A DNA stretch of 64,000 nucleotides. Source: Flammulina velutipes. Lineage: Eukaryota > Basidiomycota > Agaricomycetes > Agaricales > Physalacriaceae. The DNA lies in contig CM022369.1 of NCBI GenBank assembly GCA_011800155.1, positions 3,720,001-3,784,000 on the forward strand, given 5' to 3'. The notes beneath the pieces are model-generated. The model did no database searches. It was given only the letters and a program-made list of their open reading frames with translations, and had not been told where the DNA came from. The translations under genes were made by a program, and so were the position numbers. Every line of letters starts with the position of its first letter. Position 1 is the first letter of the stretch. Below are positions 15,410 through 27,529 of this stretch, piece by piece.

Positions 15410-16860
15410 ATGACTACTTCCCTCAACGTTGAATTTGCCGCGACAAGGTATATACTTCAAGTCCGATAAAGAATTCAACTGACAAACCGTGTAGCAGAGA
15501 GAATTATGTGCACATCCTTCCCGACGATGCTCTAAAAGAGATCTTCGAGTGGTTGATACCATCTCACCTCCATACGGACGCCGAAGGACTCGACTCTCTG
15601 GTACCGTCATGGCCAGCATGGGTCCTGTCCAGTGTCTGCGCCCGCTGGCGCGCTGTATCACTTTCTCATCCCAGGTTGTGGGCGGTGATCAAACTCAACC
15701 TATCAAAGCCTAACAGCGAAGGCGCGCTAGAGTACGCTATCATGGATAGGCTTCAGCTTCAACTCCGGCGCTCCGGAACACATGATCTCTTCATCTGCTT
15801 GTGGATGTCCTTGCGCGCATCCAAAGAGGACTATCTGTCTCTCCTGCGTCTGCTGAAGACGACAGGTGGCAGATGGAAGAAATTAGATATCAGCTTACCT
15901 TTGGACGCCTACTCCGCCTTATCGGTTACCTCTTTTCCTGCGCTTACACATTTATTCATCACCACATCGAGTGACGGTGAGACTCACATCGTAATCGACA
16001 CCTTCCGCTCTTCTCCTCAATTGGTAGACGTGCGCCACCACAACCACCAAGATAATATTTGTTCGATCGACCTCAATCTCCCGTGGTCGCAAATCGAGCT
16101 TTATCTCTCTCGAAATGGATTTATGAGCAACCTGGGGCAGCTTTCGCAAATCCAATACCTCGAGTTGCAGAACTGCAGCCTCTCAAATGCCCTAGCATCA
16201 TCGCTCCTAAACAGCTTCTCGGCATCCAACCCCATGGTCTTCCCTTCCCTTATATTCCTCTTCCTCTGGACCATACACCCTGATGATGTCTTCTTCGTTG
16301 GGAAGTTCCTTGGATGTCTGAGCGCTCCAATACTGGTCATGCTTTCGATAACCATCACCGACAATCCGATGTACGAATTCCCTCGTCTCCGCGATTATCA
16401 TCCCATCCTCACAATCTTGCACATCGGTATACATGACCGGTATAGTGATGACGGCGCCAGGCGTCGTGACACTCTTGATCCTGACATCCTGGCTTTCCTT
16501 CGCTCCACCCCGACTGTCAAGACCCTCCACCTAGAGCAGAATGCAATCAGCTCTAGAGTGCTAACAGGGCTATGCTTTGACCGTACTACTGATCAACTCC
16601 CCTTACCTCTCCTCATAAGTTTCGGGATGAGCGCGCGCAAACTTGAGGGAGTGTTCGAGGACGTCATCGATCTTATCGAGTCTCGCAGTTCCAATAGCAG
16701 CTTTTGCAGCGCATTACAGGAGGTATGGTTCACTAAGAAGAAGAACTTCGAGAGGCAGAGGGATGTTGTGACTCTTGCGGAGCGGTTTAAATGGCTTGAC
16801 GTTAGGGTGGAGGAAGAGGCTGAATTGTTGACTGATGTTGCTTCTATCGTAGTAGGGTAG
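15410..16860 (+). CDS. F-box protein
   Basis: Two exons, 15410-15447 and 15495-16860, sum to 1404 nt (467 aa). The first exon gives MTTSLNVEFAAT. The splice makes SRENYVHILPDDALKEIFEW, the start of an F-box-like motif that continues to SSVCARWRAVSLSHPRLWAV. The rest is a leucine-rich substrate-binding region typical of the large Agaricomycete F-box families. Such proteins are adaptors in SCF ubiquitin ligases; the target is unknown. The start was chosen because ATG 15410 and the 47-nt intron restore frame. No ATG lies at the beginning of the second exon. The stop is only 115 bp before the first copy of the 150-aa family. Confidence 0.85.
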
Positions 16861-16974
16861 AATAACGAGGTATGTAGCCAAGTTGCATTTTGGCGCGCAG
16901 GACGACTTGAACCAATAACGTAACAGGACCCTCCGGTCCGGCGGTCGGGTTAGACGTTTGTCGTTCCTTCCGCC

Positions 16975-17474
16975 ATGACAGAGTCCACAGGAACTGTACG
17001 GCTCTTTCATGCGCTACATTACTGCATTCATAATCTCCTCAGGATTTGGATTTGAATATGTTATCACTCACTGACCGCAACTACAAGAATAGCATCCCGC
17101 CTCCACGTTGTTTCCCGGTGCCCAATCGCAATCGTCGAATGGGCTACGGGATCCCATTGACTCATCAAAATGTCCGTTGGTCTCAATTCTTCGCTGATTT
17201 TCTGGACGAGCTCCCGGAGGAGCAGAGAACCGAGGACTACATCGAACTCGGTCCCTTAGCAGCAGATGCAGCAGACTTGATGGAAGGCAAAGCTCGGAGA
17301 TTATGGCGACCGTCCAGGCTGTATATCAGCACGACGGGTGGCTATATCTTGGCCTTGGCGGACAACACTGGAAGGAGCCCTACTATCCCTCCACCGGAAG
17401 TCGTTGCCCAAATTCAGAAGGAGATCACCTTGGAGGACGATGCAGTTGTAGGATGGTATACCCTTCGCGGATGA
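16975..17474 (+). CDS. 150-aa hypothetical protein, family copy 1
   Basis: Exon 1, 16975-16995, encodes MTESTGT. The intron 16996-17042 is removed and exon 2, 17043-17474, adds 143 residues to give 150 aa. I do not recognise the family. Conserved blocks are NMLSLTDRNYK, MGYGIPLTHQNVRWSQFF, RTEDYIELGPLA, TGGYILALADNTGRSP and PPPEVVAQIQKEITLE. There is no signal peptide or transmembrane segment. It is the first of three head-to-tail copies; a fourth lies at 40.6 kb. Divergence is concentrated in the first exon and the middle (DELPEEQ, AADAADLMEGKARRLW). Confidence 0.8.
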
Positions 17475-17861
17475 AGTGAGATGAGGTGAGCGAGTATCTA
17501 AATATTATGTTCCTTCGATCCCCTCATTCTGCTCGCAGAATGTCAATTCGGACAGTGCTATTCCCCGGCGGTTCGTTTCGTCGCGCCATTACAATCGTGA
17601 CGCCCTTCTCTGAGGTGTGCTGTTTCTGGATCGCAATGGGGAGCAATGATGCTGCCCAGATTGCAAGCAAAATTGTTATCGAGTTTGACAAGTGTCCGGC
17701 ACAGAGAGTTTGTCGTAGGATTTCTGTTCGTATACCACACAATAAATCAGGTGCTCTGCATATGTAGCGGCGCAGCTCTCTCAAACAAACAACAGGTTTT
17801 CTCGGCCCGGCCAATGCAAAAGGTCGTTTCAGCTAATATTTGACAACTCTTGACTTGCACC

Positions 17862-18363
17862 ATGGCGGAGGCCACGGAAACTAAAGAGGTACGGTTCTTT
17901 TTACATTGGCCGGTTACTGTCTTCATGATCTGCGCAGGACTTGAATATGTTATCACTCACCGACCGCAACTACAAGGATAGCGTCCCGCCTCCACGTTGT
18001 TTCCAGGTGCCAAACCGCAATCGTCGAATGGGCTACGGGATCCCGTTGACCCATCAAAATGTCCGCTGGTCACAATTCTTTGCTGATTACCTGGAACGGC
18101 TCCCGGAGGAGCGGAGAACTGAGGATTACATCGAACTAGGACCCTTGGCCGCCAGCGCAGCAAGCATGATGGAAGTGAAAGCTCGGAAGATATGGCAGCC
18201 GTCCAAGTTGTATATAAGTACGACGGGAGGCTATATTCTGGCCTTGGCAGACAACACTGGAAGGAGCCCTACTGTCCCTCCACCGGAAGTCGTTGCCCAA
18301 ATTCAGAAGGAGATCACATTGGAGAACGATGCAGTCGTTGGATGGTACACCCTTCGCGGATGA
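17862..18363 (+). CDS. 150-aa hypothetical protein, family copy 2
   Basis: Exon 1, 17862-17888, encodes MAEATETKE. The 49-nt intron (GTACGG to CGCAG) is followed by exon 2, 17938-18363, giving 150 aa. The core is nearly identical to copies 1 and 3. The upstream sequence CGGCCCGGCCAATGCAAAAG (near 17803) contains a CCAAT box and recurs before copy 4. Confidence 0.8.
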
Positions 18364-18647
18364 GGTGAGTATCTCAACCCGATAGCTCTCTAATCCTCTG
18401 ATCCTCTGGTCATAGATTCACAACTGTTACGTTGTCTCATCACTTTCTTGAGGTATTTTGAATCGTGAAAATGACATGTATCCACTTTTTCCACTTCTCC
18501 CATCCTACTCGTTGTCAAATTGCATTCTATCGCTGCGCTACCGTGACGCCGATTTTTCTATTCTACGCTAATAATATGATTTTCGGCCCGTCCAGCGAAA
18601 GGGGATCGATTTGATGTGTAACGACCGTGACTTGGGTTCGTACCACC

Positions 18648-19156
18648 ATGGCGTCGTTCATAGAAAATAGCGACAAGAAAGAGGCATGGTTCTCTTTTAC
18701 GCTGGGCTAGTCTCTTCATGATCTGCATAGGACTTGAATATGTTATCACTCACCGACATCAACTACAAGAATACCATCCCGCCTCCACGTTGTTTTCAGG
18801 CGCCAAACCGCAATCGTCGAATGGGCTACGGGATCCCATTGACTCATCAAAATGTCCGCTGGTCTAAATTCTTCGCTGATTATATGGCAAGGCTCCCGGA
18901 GGAGCGGAAAACCGAGGATTACATCGAACTAGGCCCCTTGGCCGGCAACGCCGCAAGCTTGATGGAAGGCAAAGCTCAAAAGATATGGCGGCCGTCCAAG
19001 TTATATATCAGCACGACGGGAGGCTATATCTTGGCCTTGGCGGACAACACTGGAAGGAGCCCTACTATCCCTCCACCGGAAGTCGTTGCCCAAATTCAAA
19101 AGGAGATCACCTTGGAGGACGATGCGGTTGTAGGATGGTACTCCCTTCGCGGATGA
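18648..19156 (+). CDS. 153-aa hypothetical protein, family copy 3
   Basis: Exon 1, 18648-18683, encodes MASFIENSDKKE. Exon 2, 18731-19156, carries the conserved core, for 153 aa in total. The intron donor is GCATGG where copy 2 has GTACGG, so this copy depends on a GC-AG intron or is mis-spliced. The acceptor GCATAG is normal. Otherwise the coding frame is intact and close to copies 1 and 2. Confidence 0.75.
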
Positions 19157-19649
19157 GGTGAGTTTTCCATCCCGATAGCTCTCTAATCCTCTAATCATCT
19201 GGTCATAGATTCGTAGCTGCTGCTTTACCTGACGACTTCCTCAATGTATTTCTAATCATGATATTCATACACCATTCTGTTACAATGACTACCGGTCGAT
19301 TTCAGCTTCTTTCTACTCACAAGACCATGTTCAGCCTCGCGCCTCTAGGCTACTTCGAAGCGTCGCAAAACCATGCAATTACTGTAGAGCCGGATCAATG
19401 CACTAGGACTTCCTTTGATCTCGGTTCGTCAAAGAAAAGCTATCGAGAGCCAGAGATTCTTCATAGATTGAACCGTAAAAAGTACAAGTGCTTCGACCGC
19501 AGCGGTACACGGAAGTTAGAGGTAAGTACACTGAGCATTTCTTGTATACCGCTGAGAGAATTTCACAGTTAATAACGAACTATTCTTGTATAACATTGCT
19601 CAAGAAATCAGAATGTTAGATACCAGCTCAATACAGAAATTCCTGCTAC
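19157..19649. other. Intergenic region after the tandem array
   Basis: The first 60 bp (CCCGATAGCTCTCTAATCCTC) repeats the 3' flank of copy 2, showing that the duplication unit includes 3' flanking sequence. Beyond that I see nothing supported; an open frame at 19258-19572 has no family likeness. Confidence 0.5.
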
Positions 19650-20233
19650 CTATTCTGGGATCTCCCCGTCCTCTAGCTGGATCTCACGCTTTACCTCCCC
19701 CAACTCCTCCACCAACGTCAGACGATCCCCGTCACACTCCTCAGTTTCAGACCTGTCAATATCGACATCTGCTTCTAGAGTGCCTTCCCCCTCGTCTATT
19801 CCTGAGAGGTAGCCAAGGTCTCCCATCTCCTCGATATGGTCGTACCTCGTATCTCTCAATTCGATTCCTGGGAAGAACACCTCTAGCCACCCGTAATCTA
19901 TCATATCCACATCGTCGTCTGTAAACTCCCGCCCGATATCTTTCATGACTTGTTCAAAGAGCACAGTCATAAGCTGATGACTCTGCGAAATCTACTCATG
20001 TTATTGAGTCCACGGAAGGGGCAGAGAAAAGTGTGTACTACCTCGCTAGCCACAAATGGACCGCTATTTTCCTTAGCGTCCATTGGAATTTTGCTGGTCG
20101 AGGGCTTGGGACTTTTTGGCCTCCGCCACAGTGTTGACATCAAGCGCTTCAGTTTTGACGCGATTTTGGGTATTGACATCGTCTGTTTCCCTTTGCTACT
20201 TTGGCCCCTGCGGGATTTGAAAATGTTCTTCAT
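19650..20233 (-). CDS. Acidic hypothetical protein, 174 aa
   Basis: Exon 1 is 20233-20042 (64 codons from MKNIFKSRRGQSSKGKQTMS) and exon 2 is 19982-19650 (110 codons plus stop), separated by a 59-nt GT-AG intron in phase 0. The N terminus is Lys/Arg/Ser-rich. The C terminus is very acidic (FTDDDVDMIDYGWLEVFFPG, ETEECDGDRLTLVEELGE). No domain is recognised. The clean splice and contrasting charge halves suggest a real gene. Confidence 0.55.
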
Positions 20234-20922
20234 GGGTGAGTGGCAAAGCTGCACTAGACCACAGCGAAAGTGAGCTAAATTCAGCCACAACAATCATCAT
20301 GAAATACTCACAGTCTGGGTGCAGGAGAATTTCGAGTTGGGCGCCTGGAGACGAGCATCAGCCTTATAAGTGCGTCGTCGCTCTCAAGAAAACAATAGAC
20401 TGCCCATATTCAAGCAGCTAATAGTTGGATTGATGCACCGCGCTCTAGTCTTGCTCTTGTCCTTCAAACCGGTATTGTTTCAGCATGTCTACCTAGTTCT
20501 AGGAATGGTATTCTTCTCCCGGGGGATGGGGACCTTCGATTCCAACAGCAACTGATCAACTTGTTGGTCGAATCACCTCACAACGAAACCCACGGTTCGT
20601 GTACATCGCAATTGAAGATGGATCCACCGCAGACCGGGCCGATGCCGGTGTGTATCAATCCGAACGTTCATTGTTCATATTCAACAATTAACAAACAAAA
20701 GCACCAAGTTCGCCTTGTGGGTCCACTGATTGATTTGATAGGTATCGCTAGGAGACCGTCTCCTTATGTCCTTTCCGTCCTTCTTGTTCTCCAGTCTGAG
20801 AACAATAGGCTCCTGGTCTCGTACCGTATCTTAAAAGCCGTACTCTCTTGCGAAATGACCAACATACAAAACGCATACACCTCCCTTCCTATCCCAGCTC
20901 CCAACTTCTCGTCTTCACTATC
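20234..20922. other. Intergenic region
   Basis: Nothing supported. Open frames at 20370-20555 and 20561-20983 show no domain and overlap the start of the next gene in another frame. Confidence 0.5.
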
Positions 20923-23289
20923 ATGTCATTCGTCATTCCCCCTCGCCTCAAGAGCATACTGGATTGGAAGATGCCAGCGATGATATCCCCTCCTTCCGAA
21001 ACCAAATCGGAGAATGTCACGGGGAAAGGAAACAAACGAACCGTCTCTCGACACATGCCATTTGATCAATATACCCTCCCCATGTCCGCTGCCACCCCAC
21101 CCGCCCCAACTGTGACCAATCTCTCGAGCCTGCAGTCGACAAACAAAAAAACAACCAGACCCCCAAAGTTCTACGATCTCCATCTCCGGGAAGACCTTAT
21201 CCTCAAAAGGACTGCTGTCGTTCCCGGTCTTGCAGAGACTGTGGCGTTGGCATGTGAAGTGTCTCTGGAAAGCCGACAACCTCCTCTCGAAGACGTACCC
21301 TCTAAATATCGTTACGGGCCTTCTTGGATCGATGAGCACGCACTTGATTGTAAACGCCCTGCCCTCAGCGAAGCAAAACTGCAGGCCAGAGCTTTGGAGA
21401 GGGAGAGTGTTGCAGTCACACTCAGCTCCGCTATCCTTGGTACCGACGCGACATTTACTCCACCTGTACATGGCAAATCTTACCTTCACGCCGATTCAGC
21501 GGCCGAATTATCCTCATACGCTAAGGCGCTTGCTGATGGATATGTATGGATAGACGAACAGACAGTGCACAATCTCCCAGACGGACATCCTCACAAAGAA
21601 GCGCTCGCTGCAGTGATCAACGAAGGTCTCAATCCATTTATGGCCTACGAGTTCAAGTACATGCTGGAAAATCTTACCGCGATGGATGGCATACGCTATC
21701 TCTGTTCCAGTGAGGTGGAATTCGAATGGACGTCCTGCGAGCGCTTCGACTGGTCATCTTCCACAAGCTGTGGTCTAGAAGCGTGTAGCTGTCCAACTGA
21801 TAAGGATCGGGCAACAGTGACTGGGCGACCCGTAGGGTTTGACTCCTACATCGTGGAGACGATCTTGGCCGATGCAAAACAGCGGGAACAACAGCCCACT
21901 CCCAGACCTACACCGTCCCGAGGTAGTCTTACTGCAGCAAAGTACATTCTACAACAGGTGAGACTATGCGTTACTTCAACATTAGCTGTCGTTGACTCTC
22001 GACTTCCTAGATATGGGCAAGCATGGTCCTCCTAGACGCCACATTCATGTTCATTAATTGCGGAAACCATGAATACTTATGTGTGCGGCATAGGGAGGCG
22101 CAAGCCCTTTTCCTTTCTGATGTGCTCGTAATCCCTCGTTCAGAGGAGCCCAGCCATATGAAGGTCCATACTGGGACTATCACACTGGCAACTCTCGATG
22201 TGATTATCCGTGCCAAGATGATCGAGCAGGCAAAAAAAGCAGTCGTTTTGCCGAGTAAATACTCAATGGTCTCGACGGATCACGATGGTAGAGGATTCCT
22301 GCGTAAGCCAACTGTCGCCCAGGTGAGAGTCTTCTTAAGATAACTTGCATTTCGTGCTGACCCTTCGTGAATTGTGACCAGTACAGTATGAAAGAAGATG
22401 AAAAAGACGACTCCACGGTGCATTTTGATTCACGTGCTATATCCACGAGTGAGACTGACCTTGATTTGAAGAAAATAGGCATAGAGGCTTTCGGATTCAA
22501 CAACCGTCCTGCTCTTGATTTTAGGTGGACAGAGGATATCACTTGTTTCAGCCACTTAGGATTTCCGGGCGACGTCATTCGACTGAAAAATTCAAGCCCC
22601 GCCAGTAAAACCACCTATCCACCCACGTACGCTGAGCCAATCACCTCGAGATCGCAAGATATATTGGGATCAAGGAATGTCCTCACCTGCGAACATACGA
22701 CAAAGTCCGGAAAACCAGGAAGACCAATAGCATTCTTCGCCCTGTGGACATGCAGCCCCCTTGGAGGTGTCCTTCTAGAACATGAGGCCAAGAATCTTAA
22801 ACAGCTGACGGATCGTGACTACCATGCTTCAAGACACGTCTCTAGGTTTGGCGGGTTCTTCAAGAACGAGGAAATCCATCTGTATTTGCTGCTCGTCGGG
22901 CGCCCTAAGGGCGAGACCGTCCCGTTGTCCAAGCACTTGATGAATGGTAACCTACTGGAGGAACATGAGTACGTCCCTACATCACTCATACATGCTCTTG
23001 CTGATTGATGGTTCGGAATTACAGTGATAGGATTATGGGGGCTCTCCGAAAAATTCATCATTGGGGCATGACATTTGGAACCATGAGTGCAGAGGACATT
23101 CTTGTTAGCTCCCACTTGGAGATAACTTCTACGGTGATATTCACAAACATGTGTGATGCAAATTGGTGGGGAGAAGAAAGTCAGGATCCAATGAAGGAGG
23201 AAGCAGAACAGCTCAACATCAAACAGTTAAAGAATATTTTGATACAAGCACGTGCCCGCCCGCACTGGAAGCGGGTCAAGAGTAGTTGA
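20923..23289 (+). CDS. Kinase-family protein with a degenerate kinase domain (pseudokinase), paralog P1
   Basis: Four exons, 20923-21957, 22011-22322, 22382-22968 and 23025-23289, sum to 2199 nt (732 aa) with no stops, so the frame is under constraint or recent. The N-terminal half is an unrecognised domain shared with the two neighbours; its best-conserved block here is INCGNHEYLCVRHREAQALF followed by LSD. The C-terminal part aligns with the kinase domain of the neighbour at 25466. The catalytic loop HRDIRSWNI is here FGTMSAEDI, so the catalytic Asp and the following Asn are lost. The DFG-position motif IIDFD is here VIFTN. It is therefore predicted to lack phosphotransfer. Its stop lies 5 bp from the stop of the convergent active paralog. 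Exact function is unknown. Confidence 0.78.
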
Positions 23290-23294
23290 ACACG

Positions 23295-25466
23295 TTACAG
23301 AACACTACTACTTACTTCCTTGGCCTCTTCGTTACTATAATTATTCCAGACAATGTGATCTATGCCAGTTTCCATCCAATCAGTACCAATCATAGGCTCG
23401 ATATCGACGTGCTCTCCCGCGATAAGCCGCTCTAAGCGGTCTTCTTCCTCTTCATAGTGTTTTGGTGAGGCCTTCAGGCTTGCACGATCGAAGTCGATGA
23501 TGGTCACCCGCTTTTGTTCGTCGACCATGATATTCCACGATCGAATATCGCGGTGCAGGACACCAGCGTCGTGAATAGCTTTGAGGCAGGACTTTAATTG
23601 ATCCCTACAGGGGTGGCTCAGACAAGAAACGACAATATAAAGAAACCATACCTGATATCATCGGTGATGGCTGAGCCATCCTCCCGCCGAATCTTAGCCA
23701 AAGGCCGCCCTACATCATTCAGAAGTAATGCACCGATTCTCCTAGAACGATCCTGATAGTATCCAAAGACGACAGGAATGCCTTGAACACCCTTCTTTTG
23801 CAAATGACAGTACATGAAATACTCGTGCCGAAGACGTTTCAAACGATCAAGATTCGTTGCAAGTTTGGCGATAATGGGACTGTACTTTGACGGAGAGTCA
23901 AAGTATTCGGTTCGAATGTCGGCTCTGAAGACATCACCTGTTGCACCGTGCCCTAGTCGTGAATGGATGTGAAGGATGGCATAGTCGCGAGCTGTGTAGC
24001 TCTCTGAGTGCGACCTTCCAGGGCATAACAGGACAGCTGGATTTGGCGAGTGGTAGTGTCCGATGTTCATATAGACTGCAAGTGCCGAACGAGAAGAAAG
24101 GAACGACGTCGTTGTCTTCGAAATCATCAGCCATTGAGGTGTCGCAAACGAAGGAGAAAGACTGACATGTATGGATTTTTGTATCTTTTTCGTGCTCAAG
24201 GCCTTGGGTCTTGAATCACCCGAGAGACGCGACACGAGATTCTTCCGGGATTTTTTCGATATCGCCTCTGAGTCTTGCTCAAGAGATGGCCGCTTATGGC
24301 TGGTTCGTGGGGTTGTTTCTGCCTGTCGTTGTACGGCATCGTGAGCGATAGCGATGTGTAAACCGAGCATGAGCTTCCCGTAGTGAGGGCTATCGGCTGA
24401 GCAAACATCAATCGAATCCGAGAGGAACAGAGTCTGGCTTTGACGGTGTCGAATACCAACTCTAAGGTGATTGCCACAGTCGAACAATATGGCGGTGCTA
24501 TCGGTTAGGACAGCACTATTCCACGCCTTCATGTATGGTTAGCTAAACATCCGCGCGGTCCGAACAAGCACGTACACATTGAATATAGCACTCGATATCA
24601 AGAAACCTAGGAGCAGGAACTTCCTTGATAGTCTTGGGACGGAAGTGTGTCAAAGGGTGTTTGATATCTTTCGCCCGGGTCGCGATACGGGAAGGTGGTA
24701 CATCGTGGGAGGGGAATTCTGGTAAAGACCATAAAGTCTTCGGGGCATCGGGAGGAACTGTCAAAGTGGACTTCGGAGGGTGTCCTGATGGAGAAGAGTT
24801 GTAAAACCAGGGAAAATCTCCCTGTTTTAGAAGCGCATCCATATCTGTCAAGCTCAACTTCCCATTTGATGCAAAGAACATCCCAACCGCGAGAATCGGC
24901 TTTTCCTTCTCTAGACGGAGGACCCGAGCGCGATCTCCTGGGTCGACGTACTTATCAAGGACTGATTCAACTTCGCTGATGCGAGATGTACAGAGAGCGT
25001 AATGGCGGCCCATGTACTTGTCAGGATAACGATCCCGGTTCAGATCCAAAGGAGGTTCTTCATACCAGCGGAATGCGGCAATCTCATAGCAGGGTTCGGA
25101 ATGAAGTATAAGGCCAGTTGCGATACGTCCGCAAAGATTCGAGATGCCGTCCTGGAATCGAACGAAGACATCATCGGCATCCAAGAGTTTGCTGTGGTCG
25201 TTGTAGGACTTTGGATAGATTTCGTAGGCTTCCGGAGGGAATGTCGTGACAGGAAGAGGCATGAGATAGTCGTCCACAGCCTTGGAAAGGTCTGCCGGGA
25301 GGGAGGGAAGGCGACGAACATGTTTCAAGACGAGCTGCTGGTCCAAGTGAGTGTCGAAGAAGTTCATGGGTTGTCCTTTCGGAGTAGGACCGTCATATTC
25401 GCCGAGAGGTGGAGGATTGAAGTTGAGGAAAGCTTCGCGCGATTTCGCTGTCTCTTCTTCCGCCAT
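23295..25466 (-). CDS. Protein kinase with unrecognised N-terminal domain, paralog P2
   Basis: Start ATG 25466 (MAEEETAKSREAFLNFNPPP). Exons are 25466-24576, 24526-23652 (with a probable 51-nt in-frame intron inside) and 23604-23295, giving about 674-691 aa. The N-terminal region ends with the family block FDCGNHLRVGIRHRQSQTLF. The kinase domain has a glycine-rich loop (LGHGATGDVFRAD), IIAKL for the ATP-binding Lys, HEY in helix C, the hinge LLLNDVGRPL, the catalytic loop HRDIRSWNIM and DFDRAS in place of DFG. These residues are compatible with an active Ser/Thr kinase. It is convergent with P1 and upstream of the pseudogene P3. Similar two-part kinases are known in Agaricomycetes, but their role is not established. 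Confidence 0.8.
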
Positions 25467-25867
25467 CGCTGGTTCGTCGATGGTCGTGGTTCAACATACT
25501 AGATCAACATACACACCGATCAACGAATGCAGGGATAACTCCATTTGGGCGGGAATGCCATGTTCGAGCTCAATTCGCTGTCCCAAGTGTTCTAATATAT
25601 GGAAGAGGGTGCTCTGTTAGCCAGTACGTACTATATCACCGCAGTGGTGATCCAAAAATACAGCATTTTACAATATACGCCACATTTTTTGTATTTAGTC
25701 AAAATAGGACGAGTTTAATGATACGAAGAGGGCGCTATCCATCGTGGCGAACGTTAAGTTGAATCTCTCTCAAAGCTAAAAAACAGAGCTTAGTGTGTGT
25801 ACTATACACAGCGAGCTATCGAAGGCTGCTAGTGCTTACATCTTCGGTGTCTTCCAAGTATTCGGTA
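25467..25867. other. Gap between P2 and the P3 pseudogene
   Basis: This contains the presumed P2 promoter. It also holds a relic of P3: in the shifted frame just below 25868 the minus strand reads GYGATDTEYLEDTED, matching the glycine-rich loop of P2, then a GTAAGC donor. No kinase sequence follows. Confidence 0.5.
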
Positions 25868-27316
25868 TCAGTGGCACCATATCCCATTTTGGAGGTAGAG
25901 GATAACATAGCTGCGGGGATCATACTGTGTCGATGGCGATCCTACAAGGGGGATGAGTATTGAAGGGTTCGGAGAATTGTAGGGTTCACCGATATCAACG
26001 TAGATGGCAAGTGCCGAGCGCAAGGAGATGAATGCTTGGTGGTCTTCAAAAGAGACTGAGCGTAGAAACAATAAGCAGTGAACTAATCTGACCTGCAGCG
26101 CCTTTCTCATTTTGTCCTCTGTAGTGATCTGCGAAGGAACATCGGTGTTCGACAGATGGTATCGACGGTCCCATATGTTGGAGTCGTCATCAGTACGAAG
26201 CTCGACCTCCTCCTTGTCGGATAGTCGCTGCAAAACATCTTGCGCTATGGCTATATACATCCCACGAATGAGCTTTCCGTAGTGCGGAGAATCGCTCGAG
26301 CAAACATCTATCATATCAGAAAGAAAGAGAGTTTGGCTCTGACGGTGTCGAATGCCAATCCGGATATGATTACCACAATCGAACAAAATCACTGTGCTGT
26401 TCGTGGTGACTGCGCTGTTCTATGCCTAAGAATGACACATAAAAGAGGAGACGAAGAGCACGAAAACGTTGACTTACACCTTGCAAATAAGATTCAGCCC
26501 CGGGAACGCGATCGGGTGCAGCAACCACTGCGATTGTCTTGGGGCGAAAATGCGTGTAGCTGATTGGTATATCATCACCTCCAAGTTGAGCGCGAGAGGC
26601 TAAGCGAAGAATAGGTTCCTCATTGACAGGGATATCCCGTAACGTCCAAAGGGTTTGAGACGCATCGCGAGGCCGCGACATAGTCGAAATGGGAGGAACA
26701 CCAGACGGATGAGAGTTGTAAAGCCACAGAAAGTCCTCTTGGTCAACCAAGGCGTCCATTTCAATGAGCACAGATTTTGCATTCGTAGAGAAGAACATCC
26801 CCACAGCGGCTATAGGCTGTTCTTCATACAAACGCAATGCTCTGTCGAAATCCCCTTGGTCGACGAACTCTCCCCCTTTTCCTTCGTTTTTGATGACTGA
26901 AGTTGTACAGAGAGCGTAGTGCCGAGTCATATACCTGGGTCGCTCATCGTCTTCTCGAAGCACGTCCACTGACGGTTTGGGGTATCACCGGAACAGGGAG
27001 CTCACATATCCTGGAGTGGAGTGGAGGGTGAGGCCAGAGGCTATACGGGAACAGTAGTTGGATATGCCAGATTGGAATCTCCGAAAGACGCCGGAGCCAT
27101 CGCGAGCCATGTGCGCATTGCGCCGGTAATCTCCTAGGTACCAATTATAAGCGTGTGGAGGAAACGTCTCGTCGGGACATCGGAGTAGGTAGTCGTCAAC
27201 AGTCTGGGAAAGCTCAGTGGCTGTCGAGGAGGTGGAGGTCCCTTCGATTCATCAAGATGAGGAGGATTGAAGTTAAGGGTGCCGTTCCGAGCTTCCACAA
27301 GCTTAGCGTCGGGCAT
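25840..27316 (-). pseudogene. Kinase-family pseudogene, paralog P3
   Basis: This has the same N-terminal domain as P2 but is broken in several ways. After the start MPDAKLVEARNGTLNFNPPH the frame shifts, and a segment of about 25 codons present in P2 (around FFDTHLDQQLVLKH) is missing. A conserved Trp codon is TGA at 26985-26987. A second Trp codon is TAG at 26420-26422, directly after the intron acceptor, though a second AG six bases on could skip it. A frameshift occurs at the glycine-rich loop, and the rest of the kinase domain is absent. The DCGNHIRIGIRHRQSQTLFL block is still clear. Confidence 0.8.
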
Positions 27317-27529
27317 CGCTGTAAGAATGAAAGAAGCAGAAGGGCGGCGGTGGTGGTGGTGGTGTTCAAGCAGCAATGTGGCTCCATCACAGATGCGGTA
27401 CAAGTGTATATAAGGTCTGATCAACATTGTGTGATTGGCGCCACCTCTGCGCCACGGACTATTAGTATGACTGGGAGGACAATATCGAGCGCTAACGAAC
27501 CGACGTGGAATGGTTCTTGACAAAAATTC

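Noticed and set aside
26418..26430. P3 nonsense codon might be skipped by a second acceptor (TTAG then GCATAG)
   Set aside because: It is in frame and possible, but P3 has another stop (26985-26987), frameshifts and no kinase core, so the skip would not rescue it.
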